From Rhodopirellula sp. (GTDB lineage: Bacteria > Planctomycetota > Planctomycetia > Pirellulales > Pirellulaceae), in the NCBI GenBank assembly GCA_002690925.1, contig NZGD01000018.1:1-34701 (forward strand): a DNA stretch of 34,701 bases, written 5' to 3'. Under the pieces are notes generated by a model. It saw only the letters and a program-made list of their open reading frames with translations, searched no databases and was not told the origin of the DNA. Below, piece by piece: positions 1-8,354 of this stretch; within the stretch, counting starts at the first letter, position 1, and every line of letters begins with the position of its first letter. The position numbers and the translations under genes were made by a program.

Positions 1-71
1 ACAGGGGTCACTGAAAACAGGGGTCACTGAAAACAGGGGTCACTGAAAACAGGGGTCACTGAAAACAGGGT
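1..71. repeat. 16-bp tandem repeat array (four full units plus a partial), running off the left edge
   Basis: Four identical copies of ACAGGGGTCACTGAAA occupy 1-16, 17-32, 33-48 and 49-64. A partial fifth unit (ACAGGGT) follows at 65-71. There are no spacers, so this is not a CRISPR. The array lies just past the 3' end of the minus-strand phosphatase gene (stop at 129), and its true length is unknown because the window starts inside it. Similar GGGGTCA-type intergenic repeats occur in bacteria with REP/RAYT elements, but no transposase is present here, so that link is only a guess. Confidence 0.9.
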
Positions 72-128
72 TCGCGGCTGAGCAGGGAATCGAAATTGGT
101 TTTGATTTGCCCGCTGGTTGCTAGGTCG

Positions 129-1727
129 TCAGCGACTCTGCATTTCACTGAGTTTTAGCGTGGCTTCGCCAACCCGTTCTCCATCGATGTTGACGATTGT
201 GTATTTGATAAAAGGATTTTTCGCGGTGGTGTCGAAATTGAGGAGGCCGAACGAACACTTTTCGTTGTAACCAATAATGAACTCGGAACCCTTTGCGTTT
301 TCAACCAAACCATGGGTATGGACGTTTGTGAGCCTTGAACTCATGACTTCGTTAAAAGCGTACCCGTCTTTTCTGGGAATGCGTCGCAAATCCGAGCGAT
401 GTCGATCCGCGGCGAGCAGGACGACGCCGTCTATCTGATTGGTATGAACAAACGAAAAAATCTCATTGCGTTCGTCGTTGAATCCATCCCAAGTGTCTTT
501 GCTACCAGGTTTGACCCCGGGAGACCAAGGTACGGGCGAAGCCAGGATTTTGAAGGTGGACTGAGAATTCTTGAGTGTGTCCATCAGCCAAGCTTTCTGG
601 ACAGGCCCTAGCATGCTGCCCCCTTTTTTGTCGCGATAGTATCGGCCATCAAGCATGATGAAGTGCACGTCAGCAATCTGGAAATCGTACCAGCAGCCGG
701 GCTGCTTCTCGCCGCCGCCAAAACCAGGGTTGTTCCAGTTCTGTTTAAACACTTGCCAGACGGGACGTTTCCATGCGGGGTCATCAATTTCTGGACCAGG
801 AATGCAATCGTTAACTCCAAAGTCATGGTCGTCATAGATCGAGTACATCGCTGTGGAAGCAATGAATGACTTCCAAAGGGGTTCGGATTGTCGCCTGTAG
901 TAGCAATAGCGTTGGGTCATTGGATGGGTGGGGTCATCGATGTAAACATTGTCCCCCATCATTAGGAATGCGGTCGGTGCCTGTTTGGCCAGCGTCGTCC
1001 ACATGTGATTGAATTGGGGCGTGTAGCCTGCCCCACCACCAAAGCCAACTTCAAACTTCGCCGGCTCACCGGCCTTGGGCATGGTTCGGAAATTCAGTTG
1101 ACCTGTTCTTGGTTGGCCGTCGATCGATAGCTGGTACCGGTAGGGTGTATCGGGCTTCAGGTTGGTTACCTCAATGACCCCGGTGTAATCATCCTGTATT
1201 GTTGTCTTTGTTGTAAATTCCTGCCGAGGTTGTGTGTCATCGTTTGCCTCATGTATCCGAAGCTTGACCTGAATTGGTTTGGCGGTTCGCACCCAAACCT
1301 GTGCTGTTGTATCTGTGACCGAAGACAACATGGGGCCATGCAGGAGCGGCTTTTCCAGATCAGAAAGCCATGCAGTGTAGCCTGGGTCATTTCTGAGGGG
1401 TTCGAATAGGTCTCGAGGCCCAGCTAGAATGCGTTCGATGGGCAGTCCAAGCGAGACCGCCTTTTGTAAGTGACTGATCGCTTCTGCTTGGCGATCTTGC
1501 TTGCATGTAAGTATCGCAAGCACAAAGTTACGTTCCGCTTCGCTGATGGGGCTGTTCTGTGACTTGGGCGGTTTGGCAAGTCGTTCTTGACTGGCCTTGA
1601 ATTTGTCCTGCACAAGTAATTTCATGGCATCACGACCAGGGTCATGCTGTGCCGTGGCATCTTGGGAATTGAGAATGCTGATGGCGAGGGCTGCCGAAAC
1701 AGTGGCGAGGCTTATGGGGTACCGCAT
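129..1727 (-). CDS. Exported PhoD-like metallophosphatase (alkaline phosphatase D family)
   Basis: This is a 532-residue protein with an N-terminal signal peptide (hydrophobic stretch about 5-20, likely cleavage after ATAQ near residue 27), so it should act outside the cytoplasmic membrane. Residues about 62-125 look like a TPR-type helical segment. Residues about 130-215 form the beta-rich, fibronectin-like N-terminal domain typical of PhoD proteins. The catalytic metallophosphatase domain follows, with visible metal-site motifs GDN (258-260), DDHDFG (299-304) and DRH (441-443). The family hydrolyses phosphomono- or phosphodiesters using metal ions; the substrate cannot be read from sequence. 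The start is an ATG that gives a good signal peptide, but no strong ribosome binding site is visible. The gene stands alone, with 405 bp separating it from mutL. Confidence 0.88.
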   Translation of the reverse strand: MRYPISLATVSAALAISILNSQDATAQHDPGRDAMKLLVQDKFKASQERLAKPPKSQNSPISEAERNFVLAILTCKQDRQAEAISHLQKAVSLGLPIERILAGPRDLFEPLRNDPGYTAWLSDLEKPLLHGPMLSSVTDTTAQVWVRTAKPIQVKLRIHEANDDTQPRQEFTTKTTIQDDYTGVIEVTNLKPDTPYRYQLSIDGQPRTGQLNFRTMPKAGEPAKFEVGFGGGAGYTPQFNHMWTTLAKQAPTAFLMMGDNVYIDDPTHPMTQRYCYYRRQSEPLWKSFIASTAMYSIYDDHDFGVNDCIPGPEIDDPAWKRPVWQVFKQNWNNPGFGGGEKQPGCWYDFQIADVHFIMLDGRYYRDKKGGSMLGPVQKAWLMDTLKNSQSTFKILASPVPWSPGVKPGSKDTWDGFNDERNEIFSFVHTNQIDGVVLLAADRHRSDLRRIPRKDGYAFNEVMSSRLTNVHTHGLVENAKGSEFIIGYNEKCSFGLLNFDTTAKNPFIKYTIVNIDGERVGEATLKLSEMQSR

Positions 1728-2132
1728 GAAATATTCTGAAGCGAGAAAGAATGAATGTGATGCATGGATTATGAAGGATGGTTCGAGATCAGCCTAAGCT
1801 TATTCGGTGGCTCCGGAGTTGCCTCAAATAAATCGTGCTCAGCTAACTCCAAGACAACGACGGGGATCACCGTTACGGAGAGTATCAATGCAACTCATCG
1901 TTTCACCGCTAATAGAGCTTCGCGGATAAAAATGCCGCCCGGAGGTCTCGAACTGCGAACAGAATATCACGTGTCGCATCGTAATGCGAATTCAGAGCGA
2001 CTTCGGTGCAGTGTTAAAACATCGTCCACATGTGTTCGAGCATTGGGTGGGCCTTGAACCAAGCTTGTCATGCCTCAATGTGATGCCGATATGGCAGACA
2101 TTGATAAAGGTTCACAGAGCACACGAACGCGG
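1728..2132. other. Intergenic region between the phosphatase gene and mutL
   Basis: About 405 bp with no convincing gene. Short frames on both strands have no recognisable domain or ribosome binding site. It should contain the promoter of the minus-strand phosphatase gene and the 3' untranslated region of mutL, but I could not pick out either element. A TTCGAGA-like string near 1937-1945 on the minus strand resembles a tRNA T-loop but does not fold as one. Confidence 0.5.
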
Positions 2133-4115
2133 TCAGCTGCGTGCTCGCGGGCCAAGGCGTCCAAACATGCGATCAAGTTCATCACGGCTGAAAAATAAAG
2201 CCGTTGGACGCCCATGCGGGCAATGGTGCGTCTCGTGATAAAGATCCTTCTGTTCCAGCAGACTGGTGATTTCCTGAGAGTTCAGCGGATCACCGGCTTT
2301 CACGGCAGCTTTGCAAGCTATGGTCGACAGTAAATGATTCAATAGATCCTTGGGATCGGGTTGCTTGCCAGCTGCGATGACCGATTCCAGCAAGGTACGC
2401 AGCATGTCGCCAGGTGACGTCTTGGGCAGCATTGCAGGATAGGAGTGAATCAAAATTGTTTCGCCGCCAAATTCGTCAATTTCAATTCCAATTCGTGCAA
2501 GAGTTTCTTTGACGTCAATCGCTGCCGTTCGCTCAGCGGGTGTTAGGGATACCGGCTCGGGTACCAGTAAGCGTTGAGATTCCAGCGAGGCATTTTCGGA
2601 CAGGACTTTTGCGCAGACACGTTCGTACAGCACACGCTCGTGCAACGCATGCTGATCGATCACGACCATTCCCGATTCATCTTGGGTAACGAGATAGCGG
2701 TTGTGCACCTGAAAACCCAGATAACAAACACTTGGCTGGCCTTCGGTCGGGCTAGCAGGGATCGTGTTCATTGAACTGGTGTCAGTCTTGTCCCACGGTG
2801 CCTGCTCATGCTCAGAAGGTGTGTTCCTCGTTGGTAGGTCAGTGTTGTTGGATGCGGCCGGGATGGATGCGGCCGGATTGAGAATGGATGTGTTGCCGGG
2901 AAATGGCTGGAATGTGGGGGTTCCCCCCATGGGTACATCGCGGTTGGCGTTGTCGTTGTTTATTTGGCCAGTACGTGCCCAGTCAATCACGGCTTGCCGT
3001 TGTTGTTGCTCAACAGAAACAGGAAGTCCCAACTCACTTGAAGGTTGTGTTCTGAGTTCATTCTCGTCTTTGATGGGTTCGGGGGGGCCGACACGTTGCG
3101 TTAGATTGGTGGTCAGAAACTGGTGCCGCAGTGATTGCAGCAGGCGGCTGTAAATGCGTCCTCCGTCAGTGAAACGCACTTCAAGTTTGGATGGATGAAC
3201 GTTGACATCGATCATATCTGCGGGCATGTCCATTCGCAGGAAGCAGACCGGGTGCCGACCGACCATCAGCATGCCACGATAGGACTCACCCAGAGCGTGT
3301 TGCAAAGCGCGGTCGCGGATGTGTCTTCCATTGAGAAATAGATACTGCATACGATTGTTGCCGCGGCTGACCGACGGATCACATACATAGCCGCTGATTT
3401 TGATTTGCCCATCATCACTGTTGATGGGTATCAGGGACTCGGAGACTTCCGCGCCAAAGAATGCTTCGATTCTTGCCGCCCAACGTTCGGTAACGGGAAG
3501 ATCGTAAAGCTGCTTATCGTTGTTGGTGAGTACAAAGTGTATCTGTGGGTTTGCGAGAGCAAGCCTTGTGAATGCTTCTACGATATGCCCACGCTCGGTT
3601 TGGGCCGTCTTGAGAAACCGGTGTCGTACTGGGGTGTTGAAAAACAGGTTCCGGACTTCCATCACGGTTCCGGTCGGACAACCACAGGGGCTGGGCGATT
3701 CGATGACACCGCCGCGGACCGCCAGTTCCGAGCCACTGTCCTCCGACTCGGTCCGGCTCCGGATCGTCAGATGCGACACACTGCCGATGGAAGCGATCGC
3801 TTCTCCACGAAACCCGAGGGTCGCAACGTGGAATAATGATTCGTCGTCAGGCAGTTTACTCGTTGCGTGACTGGAGACTGCCAGTGGCAGTTGCTCAGAG
3901 GTCATGCCGCAACCGTCATCGCTGATGCGGATCAGTTCGCTACCACCACCGGCAATCGTGACTTCGATGCGACGGGCTCCAGCGTCGATGCTGTTTTCCA
4001 GCAGTTCCTTGACGACCGACGCGGGGCGTTCGATGACCTCTCCGGCTGCAATCTGGTTGATGAGATTGGGAGGCAATTGACGGATCTTCGGCAGTTTTTT
4101 TGCAATGGTAGACAT
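2133..4115 (-). CDS. mutL: DNA mismatch repair protein MutL with intact endonuclease motif
   Basis: MutL couples mismatch recognition by MutS to strand incision and excision. I start it at ATG 4115 (660 residues) because MutL homology begins there; the frame stays open to 4163, which would add 16 atypical residues. The N-terminal GHKL ATPase is clear: ELLENSIDAGA (about 37-47), DDGCGM (66-71), GFRGEA (101-106) and the NLFFNTPVR segment (about 156-164). A low-complexity Pro/Asn/Thr linker spans about 345-455. The C-terminal dimerisation domain carries DQHALHERVLYE (487-498), matching the endonuclease consensus DQHA(x)2E(x)4E, plus ACKAAVKAGD (600-609) and CPHGRP (632-637), the metal-site motifs of nicking MutLs. 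It should therefore be an endonuclease-type MutL not relying on MutH. No mutS is in the window. Confidence 0.96.
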   Translation of the reverse strand: MSTIAKKLPKIRQLPPNLINQIAAGEVIERPASVVKELLENSIDAGARRIEVTIAGGGSELIRISDDGCGMTSEQLPLAVSSHATSKLPDDESLFHVATLGFRGEAIASIGSVSHLTIRSRTESEDSGSELAVRGGVIESPSPCGCPTGTVMEVRNLFFNTPVRHRFLKTAQTERGHIVEAFTRLALANPQIHFVLTNNDKQLYDLPVTERWAARIEAFFGAEVSESLIPINSDDGQIKISGYVCDPSVSRGNNRMQYLFLNGRHIRDRALQHALGESYRGMLMVGRHPVCFLRMDMPADMIDVNVHPSKLEVRFTDGGRIYSRLLQSLRHQFLTTNLTQRVGPPEPIKDENELRTQPSSELGLPVSVEQQQRQAVIDWARTGQINNDNANRDVPMGGTPTFQPFPGNTSILNPAASIPAASNNTDLPTRNTPSEHEQAPWDKTDTSSMNTIPASPTEGQPSVCYLGFQVHNRYLVTQDESGMVVIDQHALHERVLYERVCAKVLSENASLESQRLLVPEPVSLTPAERTAAIDVKETLARIGIEIDEFGGETILIHSYPAMLPKTSPGDMLRTLLESVIAAGKQPDPKDLLNHLLSTIACKAAVKAGDPLNSQEITSLLEQKDLYHETHHCPHGRPTALFFSRDELDRMFGRLGPRARS

Positions 4116-4369
4116 GCCCTCGAATGTAACGGTATCCCACGCTGCTACAACCGAGGACAACAACCGATTCGATGAAAAACATAAATCAATCGAAAAGGTG
4201 TGTCAGGGCGTTTCCCCGAAGTCACCGTTCTCGGCATCCTTTGCGCAGTCTCTGCGTTTTCTCCACCGTTTCGCCTCCCCATTTCGCGGAGGTCTGTCCG
4301 TCTTTACCTACGCCTGTGTGGCTGGCCACTCGCGTGCTCGCAGAAGCCTGGGCGGAGACTTCACGCATA

Positions 4370-5836
4370 TTAGCGGATTAGTAGCGTCAAGCGTTCGCGG
4401 CCACGTCGGACGATCATCCGGACTGATTGGCCACCGCGTTTGGCTTCCACCAAAATCTCTGCAAGCTGGTCGACGGTGCGTATTCTCAGGCCACCGACGG
4501 ACTCGATCACGTCGCCTACCTCAAGGTCGGCTTGATCGGCGAGGCTTCCCTCTTCAACGCTGGTCACAATCAAACCATTTTGGAGGCCACGGTATCCGTA
4601 CTGTCGCTGAGTTTCGGGAGTTACCGGAACTAACTCGGATCCGAAGTTGTTGCGATCTGGCCGGAATTGTGCCATCGCTTCATCGGTGCGTTCGGTCAGC
4701 CGTACTTGAAGTTGCATATTTTCGCCGTTTCGGTTGACTTCCATTCGAACCGTTGATCCGGGAGGCCGGTTTGCGACATAGTTTCGAAGTTGGGTTCCAC
4801 CCGTACATAGGCGTCCGTCGATACGGGTGACTACATCACCCACTTTCAGGCCTGCACGATCTGCGGATTGCTCCGGTAGCACTGTTGCCACAAACGCTCC
4901 ACTTCGAACCCGTAGATCATATCTCTGCGTGAGTTTCGCAGATACATCAACAACTTGAGCACCAAGGAAGCCTCGGCGGACCTCACCATTCTGAATGATT
5001 GACTCAAGGACAGGTCGAGCCATGGAAACGGGGATCGCAAAACCAATACCTGCACTGGCGCCACTTTGTGACAAGATGGCGGTGTTGATTCCGATGAGTT
5101 CGCCGCGCAAATTGACTAACGGACCGCCCGAGTTTCCGGGATTGATGGCAGCATCGGTTTGAAGAAAATCTTCAAAACCATCACCATCCGCAATGATTGC
5201 TTGAACTCTATTTTTACCACTGATGATGCCAGCAGTGACTGTTTGGTCGAGCCCAAAGGGGCTGCCGATCGCCAGTACCCAGTCGCCCACCCTGGTGGCA
5301 TCGGAATTTCCAAACGCTGCTGCTCTCAAGTTAGGTGCATCGATCTTGACCACGGCCAAATCGGTTTGGGGGTCGGTTCCAACAACGGTGCCTGCGACGG
5401 TTTGCCCATCTGATAGCTCGACAGTCAAGGAATCAGCTCCCTCGATGACATGATTGTTCGTAAGGATGTAACCGTCAGGACGAACGATGACGCCGCTGCC
5501 CATGCCGTTTTGTTCACGTGGACCAAACTGCCATCGGAATTGAGGGGGGATGCGATTGACTCGAGGGTCCATCACGAACTGTTTCGTGCTGATGCTGACC
5601 ACGCAAGGACGCAGCGTCTCGGCGACGTTGTGAAAGGCATCGGAGAGATTTTGGGCGTGTCGAAGATTCTCCGCGTTCACGATAGGAGGCCGCGTATCGA
5701 CTGCCGCCAAGTTTCGGTTTTGAGCCTGAACCGAGGTACGCAGTCCGGTTGGCAGCAGGAAGATCACAGTCGTGATCAGTGAGCCCACGATCATCGTGGC
5801 GAGTGCAATTACTGCGTGTGTCAAGGTTTTAGTCAT
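4370..5836 (-). CDS. HtrA/DegP-type periplasmic serine protease with two PDZ domains
   Basis: This is a 488-residue trypsin-like protease of the HtrA family, which degrades or refolds damaged envelope proteins. An N-terminal hydrophobic segment (about 7-29) should be a signal peptide or membrane anchor. The catalytic triad is visible: His129 in TNNHVI, Asp159 in QTDLAVVKI and Ser236 in GNSGGP. Two PDZ domains follow: about 285-385 (RRGFLGAQV onward) and about 410-485 (YRGLQNGLIVTSV onward). Length and order match DegP/DegQ proteins. The start is ATG 5836 with GGAG about 8 bp upstream on the minus strand. The long stretch 5837-6263 separates it from divergent glgC and probably holds both promoters. 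Confidence 0.94.
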   Translation of the reverse strand: MTKTLTHAVIALATMIVGSLITTVIFLLPTGLRTSVQAQNRNLAAVDTRPPIVNAENLRHAQNLSDAFHNVAETLRPCVVSISTKQFVMDPRVNRIPPQFRWQFGPREQNGMGSGVIVRPDGYILTNNHVIEGADSLTVELSDGQTVAGTVVGTDPQTDLAVVKIDAPNLRAAAFGNSDATRVGDWVLAIGSPFGLDQTVTAGIISGKNRVQAIIADGDGFEDFLQTDAAINPGNSGGPLVNLRGELIGINTAILSQSGASAGIGFAIPVSMARPVLESIIQNGEVRRGFLGAQVVDVSAKLTQRYDLRVRSGAFVATVLPEQSADRAGLKVGDVVTRIDGRLCTGGTQLRNYVANRPPGSTVRMEVNRNGENMQLQVRLTERTDEAMAQFRPDRNNFGSELVPVTPETQRQYGYRGLQNGLIVTSVEEGSLADQADLEVGDVIESVGGLRIRTVDQLAEILVEAKRGGQSVRMIVRRGRERLTLLIR

Positions 5837-6263
5837 GCCGGTAACTCCGTAATAGCTCTCAGGTTGCTTCTCGTATTCAGGTTGGTGCTGGCAAAAAGGT
5901 CAGTCACTGCGATGGGCACAGTGGTTCTTCTACCCTCGCTGCGATGGACGCGTTGGACCACCGCTATGCCGCAGCATTATTACAAATCTGGCTAGTCGCT
6001 TGTATGGCGCTTTCCAATGTCAAAGCTGAAATCTACTGGTATACGGGGGGGAGACTATTTGTGGGGGCTGAGCTCTGAAGCAGTCACTTGGTCTTTTACC
6101 CATTTTTACACGCCTGGCAGAAAGGCTCCTTTGTTTACTCACGCACGTAGACCCGGCATCTGTTAGGCTTGGAACGGTGTTTGAGCAGATCGTATTTTGA
6201 TGTTCGAAGGTGATGACAGCTTTGCGCGCTTGGCATCAAGGTTGGGGCAGGGAGAACCAAAGC
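5837..6263. other. Divergent intergenic region between the HtrA-type protease gene and glgC
   Basis: About 427 bp lie between the two divergent start codons. Both promoters are expected here. I could not identify a confident -35/-10 pair, operator or riboswitch. A run of G residues occurs near 6045-6051. The glgC frame is open upstream to 6210, but that part lacks conservation. Confidence 0.5.
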
Positions 6264-7508
6264 ATGCGAGACACATTGACGGTGATTTTGGCAGGTGGAA
6301 GAGGTTCAAGATTGGAGCCTTTGACGCGTGATCGCGCGAAACCAGCGGTTCCGTTTGGAGGTCTGTACCGTATCGTTGACTTTGTTTTGAGTAATTGTCT
6401 CAATAGCGGCATGAGGCGTCTGTTGGTTTTGACGCAATACAAAGCTCAGTCTCTTGACCGACACCTCAACCTTGCTTGGCGGGGATATTTTTGTCGCGAG
6501 TTGGGCGAGTTCATTGACGTTGTTCCACCCCAGCAGCGTTTCACTGATAATTGGTATCAGGGGACGGCTGACGCGGTTTACCAAAATATCTATGCCATCG
6601 AGCGAGAGCAGCCCAAAGATGTCGTCGTGCTCGCTGGTGACCACATCTACAAAATGAACTATGGACCGATGGTCGACTTTCATCGCAAGATGGATGCTGA
6701 TATTACGATTGGAACACTGCGCGTCAGTCGTTCAGAAGCACGTCAGTTTGGAGTCATGCAAACTGATGGAACTCATCGCGTGACCGGGTTTCAGGAAAAA
6801 CCGGATGATCCGGTAGGGCTAACAGAAGATCCGGAGGTTTGCCTTGCGTCGATGGGCATCTACGTTTTCAATGCCAAATTTCTCTACGAACAACTATGTG
6901 ACGATGCGACGCGTGATGACAGCGAGCACGATTTTGGAAAAAATATCATTCCTGGTGCCATCAAAGACCATCTGGTTTGTGCTTTTCCGTTCCTCGATGA
7001 AAATCGGAAAGTAGATGCGTACTGGAGAGATGTGGGGACGATCGATGCCTATTATGAAGCGACCATGGACCTGATTCGGGTTGATCCCCTGTTGAATCTG
7101 TATGACCAACAGTGGCCCGTGCGAGCCTTTCAGCCAATGCTTCCACCACCAAAGTTTGTGTTTGGTAGCGAGGGGAAATCAAACCATCGTCGCGGTGAAG
7201 CACTCGACTCGATTGTTTGCCAAGGGGCCATCGTCAGTGGAGGCAGTGTTGCCAGAAGTGTCCTGGGGCCAAATGTCAGGATCAATAGCTATGCTTCGGT
7301 TGAAGACAGTATTCTGTTTGAGGGTGTTGAGGTGGAGAGAAGATGCCGCTTGCGAAGGGTGATCATTGATAAAGGAGTCCGCATTCCGGCGGAAATCGAG
7401 ATCGGTTTTGACCCTGTAGCAGATCGTAAGCGAGGTTTCACCGTCACTGAAAGTGGTTTGGTCGTGATTGCACGGGGCGAGGACCTAACACGGTTGGTTG
7501 TCAAGTGA
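6264..7508 (+). CDS. glgC: Glucose-1-phosphate adenylyltransferase (ADP-glucose pyrophosphorylase)
   Basis: GlgC makes ADP-glucose from ATP and glucose 1-phosphate, the committed step of bacterial glycogen synthesis. I choose ATG 6264 (414 residues) because GGGAGA lies 9 bp upstream and family homology begins at once (MRDTLTVILAGGRGSRL). GTG 6210 and ATG 6213 would add up to 18 poorly conserved residues. The nucleotidyltransferase domain shows LAGGRGSRLEPLTRDRAKPA, NWYQGTADAV, VVVLAGDHIYKMNY, GFQEKP and DFGKNIIP. The C-terminal part (about 300-400) has hexapeptide-like left-handed beta-helix character. The length is usual for the family. No other glycogen genes adjoin it, so it is probably transcribed alone. 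Confidence 0.95.
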   Translation: MRDTLTVILAGGRGSRLEPLTRDRAKPAVPFGGLYRIVDFVLSNCLNSGMRRLLVLTQYKAQSLDRHLNLAWRGYFCRELGEFIDVVPPQQRFTDNWYQGTADAVYQNIYAIEREQPKDVVVLAGDHIYKMNYGPMVDFHRKMDADITIGTLRVSRSEARQFGVMQTDGTHRVTGFQEKPDDPVGLTEDPEVCLASMGIYVFNAKFLYEQLCDDATRDDSEHDFGKNIIPGAIKDHLVCAFPFLDENRKVDAYWRDVGTIDAYYEATMDLIRVDPLLNLYDQQWPVRAFQPMLPPPKFVFGSEGKSNHRRGEALDSIVCQGAIVSGGSVARSVLGPNVRINSYASVEDSILFEGVEVERRCRLRRVIIDKGVRIPAEIEIGFDPVADRKRGFTVTESGLVVIARGEDLTRLVVK

Positions 7509-7580
7509 AGTGGTAGGGAAGGGGGCGCGGAACTCGTAGGTGTTGAGCATGTCGTTCAAACGAGATGAAAATTGATGTAG

Positions 7581-8096
7581 TGCAGGGCCGAAGAGAATTG
7601 GAATCGCGTGGATCTGAGCGGTTTGGATTCAAGAATTGCGTCTAATCACATGAGGGCGTTCAGCGATGACGATGATCAGCAAGGCCGTGATAACACCTTA
7701 CCGCAAGTTTCTGAAATGATCGGCTCGCGACTGGAAGATGCGTGTGCGGTAGCTCGTTTTTGTCGCGGAGAGTTTGCTGTGATCTTGTAGGGGGCTCTCG
7801 GTAGGGCGGTTGAATGCATGCATGAAATCGAGCCTTGTTTTGAGAATTGGCGATTTACTTGGGCACGTATGGGATGCAGGCGATCGTCAAGATTGGTTTC
7901 AGTGCACTGTGCGAGGCCTCAGCGCTGGGTGCGAGGCCTCAGTGCTGGGTGCGAGGCCTCAGTGCTGGGTGTATTTCTGCGGCACGCTGTTGAAGCATCG
8001 TTAACAGCAAAAAAACAAGGAAACCGTGTTTGTATGGATGAAAAGGATGCTGTACTCGTCGGGGCTGACGAGACTTTGACGGCGAGAGCCACCTAA
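7581..8096 (+). pseudogene. Degenerate GGDEF (diguanylate cyclase) domain remnant
   Basis: Translation of this non-annotatable stretch follows a GGDEF domain from its middle to its end. From 7608 the frame reads VDLSGLDSRI (compare iDLDgFKriN), then LPQVSEMIGSRLEDACAVAR and FCRGEFAVIL, where CRGEF stands in place of GGDEF. An in-frame TAG at 7788-7790 interrupts it. The same frame continues with GALGRAVECMHEIEP and ENWRFTWARMG. A one-base shift near 7875 is then needed to read AIVKIGFSAL (the VxIGxS strand). The original frame resumes after a triplicated 20-bp repeat with FLRHAVEASLTAKKQGNRV, matching the (A)DxAxYxAKxxGrNRV end of GGDEF domains. The N-terminal half and any sensor domain are missing. 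With a mutated active site, a stop and frameshifts, this cannot make c-di-GMP. Confidence 0.8.
7911..7970 (+). repeat. Three tandem copies of a 20-bp unit inside the GGDEF remnant
   Basis: GCGAGGCCTCAGTGCTGGGT occurs at 7931-7950 and 7951-7970. A copy with one substitution (C for T at unit position 13) lies at 7911-7930. Two extra 20-bp copies add 40 bp, which shifts the frame by one. Joining the first unit directly to 7971 fuses IGFSALCEASALG with VFLRHAVEASL in one open frame, so the expansion looks like a secondary lesion in the pseudogene. Confidence 0.95.
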
Positions 8097-8354
8097 TGAA
8101 GGATGCGTCTCCTTGTTGGTGATAACTACTGTGTTGCTTTTTTTAGGGTGCGATACGCGAGTGTATTGCTTGGTTGGGCGAAAGCTTGATTCTTTTCGAC
8201 CTGCTGCGGCGGTTCCACCACTTGTTTTTATGTAATGCAGCGGGGAATCCGGACTCAGGCGAAAGAATCAGAAAAATGTCTGCGGAGTTCCACCATGATT
8301 TGCGTGTTTATGAGTGAGCAGATTGACTTATTACTCGCAAAATTGGCAGGAATC
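8097..8354. other. Intergenic region upstream of the FixJ-like regulator
   Basis: Roughly 260 bp after the last GGDEF-like codons. A seven-T run occurs near 8140. No gene is recognisable. The regulator's frame is open from 8235, but the first 40 codons show no conserved features and are treated as non-coding. Confidence 0.4.

Noticed and set aside
1..71. CRISPR array
   Set aside because: The 16-bp units are directly joined with no spacers, and no cas genes are in the window.
1925..1960. tRNA-like T-arm on the minus strand (TTCGAGACCTCC then GGGCGGCA)
   Set aside because: The five bases before the loop (CGCAG) do not pair with CCTCC after it, and no D-arm, anticodon arm or acceptor partner is present upstream.
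2133..4163. MutL starting at 4163
   Set aside because: The first 16 codons are unlike MutL N-termini, and an ATG at 4115 gives the normal start.
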